Made by a program: the position numbers and the translations under genes
NCBI GenBank assembly: GCA_000212915.1
Contig: CM001167.1
Span: 607,780 to 671,779 of the forward strand
DNA: 64,000 nucleotides
Source: Bacteroides coprosuis DSM 18011
Lineage (GTDB): Bacteria > Bacteroidota > Bacteroidia > Bacteroidales > Bacteroidaceae
Direction: 5' to 3'
Shown: piece after piece, positions 63,387-64,000 of the stretch
Layout: each line of letters opens with the position of its first letter
Numbering within the stretch: position 1 is the stretch's first letter
Notes under the pieces: model-generated
The model's input: only the letters and a program-made list of their open reading frames with translations
Told to the model about the DNA's origin: nothing
Database searches by the model: none

Positions 63387-64000
63387 TTATTTTCTAAGTA
63401 TAGTGTTTGCTACATGAAGAGCAGTTAGAATTGAAACACCAGCTCCACATCCTTCCTTTATGGCGTTGAATGCTTCTAGTCCTGCTCCTATAATGTATAG
63501 ATTGTCTAGAGATTGTCCTTTTATTTGCCCTTGAAAATCGTTGTTGGTTTTGATTCCGAAAGACATGTAGGGTTGAGCGTTGAATACGTTATTGTCGTAC
63601 CATTCTTCTCTATGATCAATATGGTTCACATCTAAGTTGAAGATGGGCTCATATATTTTATCTCTACTAGCAACCAATCCTTGGCTAAAATAGCTCCCTG
63701 TTGCTAAAACAAAATTATTAGCATGGAAAGGTATATCTCCATGGTTGAAGCTATAAACTTTTTCGAGTTTATTGTTTTTAATATCTCCTTTTACGATGTT
63801 GTCACCTAGCATATATACACCTCCTAAACAGGTGTAAGCTTCATGCAAAAACTGCTGTATCTTGATACCAATTACAGATGGTGGGAGTGTAGGTAGTAAG
63901 AATATGGGTTTGCCTACTTTTTCTTCTAAATCTTGGATGATTTGGTCATTGTCTAAGCTTAATATCGCTGGGAATAGAATAGCTTCTGCATCTTTACTTC
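63387..64000 (-). CDS. glpB: anaerobic glycerol-3-phosphate dehydrogenase subunit B (3' part only)
   Basis: The minus-strand frame is open from the window edge to the stop codon at 63387, giving about 204 residues of the C-terminal part. Visible strings are FPAILSLDN, KPIFLLPTLPPSVIGIKIQQFL, TCLGGVYMLGDNIVKGDIKNNK, NFVLATGSYFSQGL and LYIIGAGLEAFNAIKEGCGAGVSILTALHVANTIL. A flavin-binding C-terminal motif G-A-G-x-x-A and the LPTLPPSV string are typical of GlpB. The in-frame TTG at 63848 is not the start, since the same family sequence continues upstream. Operon with glpC. Confidence 0.9.
   Translation of the reverse strand, partial: SKDAEAILFPAILSLDNDQIIQDLEEKVGKPIFLLPTLPPSVIGIKIQQFLHEAYTCLGGVYMLGDNIVKGDIKNNKLEKVYSFNHGDIPFHANNFVLATGSYFSQGLVASRDKIYEPIFNLDVNHIDHREEWYDNNVFNAQPYMSFGIKTNNDFQGQIKGQSLDNLYIIGAGLEAFNAIKEGCGAGVSILTALHVANTILRK

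Noticed and set aside
63846-63848. TTG as the start of glpB
   Set aside because: The same frame remains open with GlpB-like sequence (LPTLPPSV) up to the window edge, so the gene is simply truncated by the window.

Overview
The window is AT-rich (about one third G+C by eye), dense and plasmid-free in character. It is almost certainly chromosomal DNA of a low-G+C Bacteroidales bacterium, Bacteroides-like. The signs are a SusC/SusD pair, several candidate promoters with the Bacteroides -7 element TAnnTTTG, an almost complete lack of Shine-Dalgarno sequences, and housekeeping proteins of Bacteroides type (ParC, dimeric GlyRS, Asd, TldD/TldE, CdaA). No tRNA, rRNA, CRISPR array or riboswitch was recognised.

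Layout. (1) 1-5700: the start of a DUF3316 gene (running off the left edge) and parC on the minus strand, then glycyl-tRNA synthetase and an FKBP lipoprotein on the plus strand. (2) 5986-27457: fourteen consecutive minus-strand genes with gaps of 29 nt or less, which I read as one long peptidoglycan (muropeptide) salvage operon. In transcription order they are NamZ-type exo-muramidase, SSS symporter, multidomain amidase, phosphoesterase/PQQ-propeller protein, tandem GT2, DUF4922 HIT-like protein, SpoIID-like protein, AmpG-like MFS permease, second NamZ, D-lactate-dehydrogenase-like flavo/FeS protein, MurT-like membrane protein, MurK-like kinase, MurQ etherase, and a beta-lactamase-fold/SGNH fusion. 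(3) 27589-36652: SusC, SusD and a GH9-CE4 fusion, preceded by a second BadF-type kinase with an altered phosphate loop. (4) 36843-38520: a single-ORF IS3-family element and a cluster of short inverted repeats that also occurs at 5876-5911. (5) 38527-53806: housekeeping genes: asd, a CPA2 antiporter with tcdA and lolD, an HhH protein, a VanZ-like protein, murF, folP-cdaA-tldD-tldE, two acyltransferase-fold proteins and lrgAB. (6) 53972-56347: pta-ackA. (7) 56393-64000: glycerol metabolism: glpD-glpK-glpF-DUF5020 (minus), a DeoR-family regulator (plus), and glpC-glpB (minus, glpB running off the right edge).

How the genes fit together. The salvage operon can be read as a near-complete route. 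The amidase strips peptides and NamZ enzymes release terminal MurNAc from glycan ends. AmpG-, MurT- and SSS-type permeases import products, and MurK phosphorylates. MurQ cleaves MurNAc-6-P to GlcNAc-6-P and D-lactate, and the D-lactate dehydrogenase-like protein would oxidise that D-lactate. Two features do not fit a textbook pathway and are the best candidates for something undescribed. One is a SpoIID-like lytic-transglycosylase-fold protein with no signal peptide. The other is a tightly coupled DUF4922 (HxHxQ nucleotidyl-transferase/phosphorylase-like) plus tandem glycosyltransferase pair, which suggests that salvaged sugars are re-activated or used rather than only degraded. The neighbouring SusCD/GH9-CE4 locus may import and process a GlcN/GlcNAc-containing glycan feeding the same pool. 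All pathway statements are inference from protein families and gene order; no search was run.
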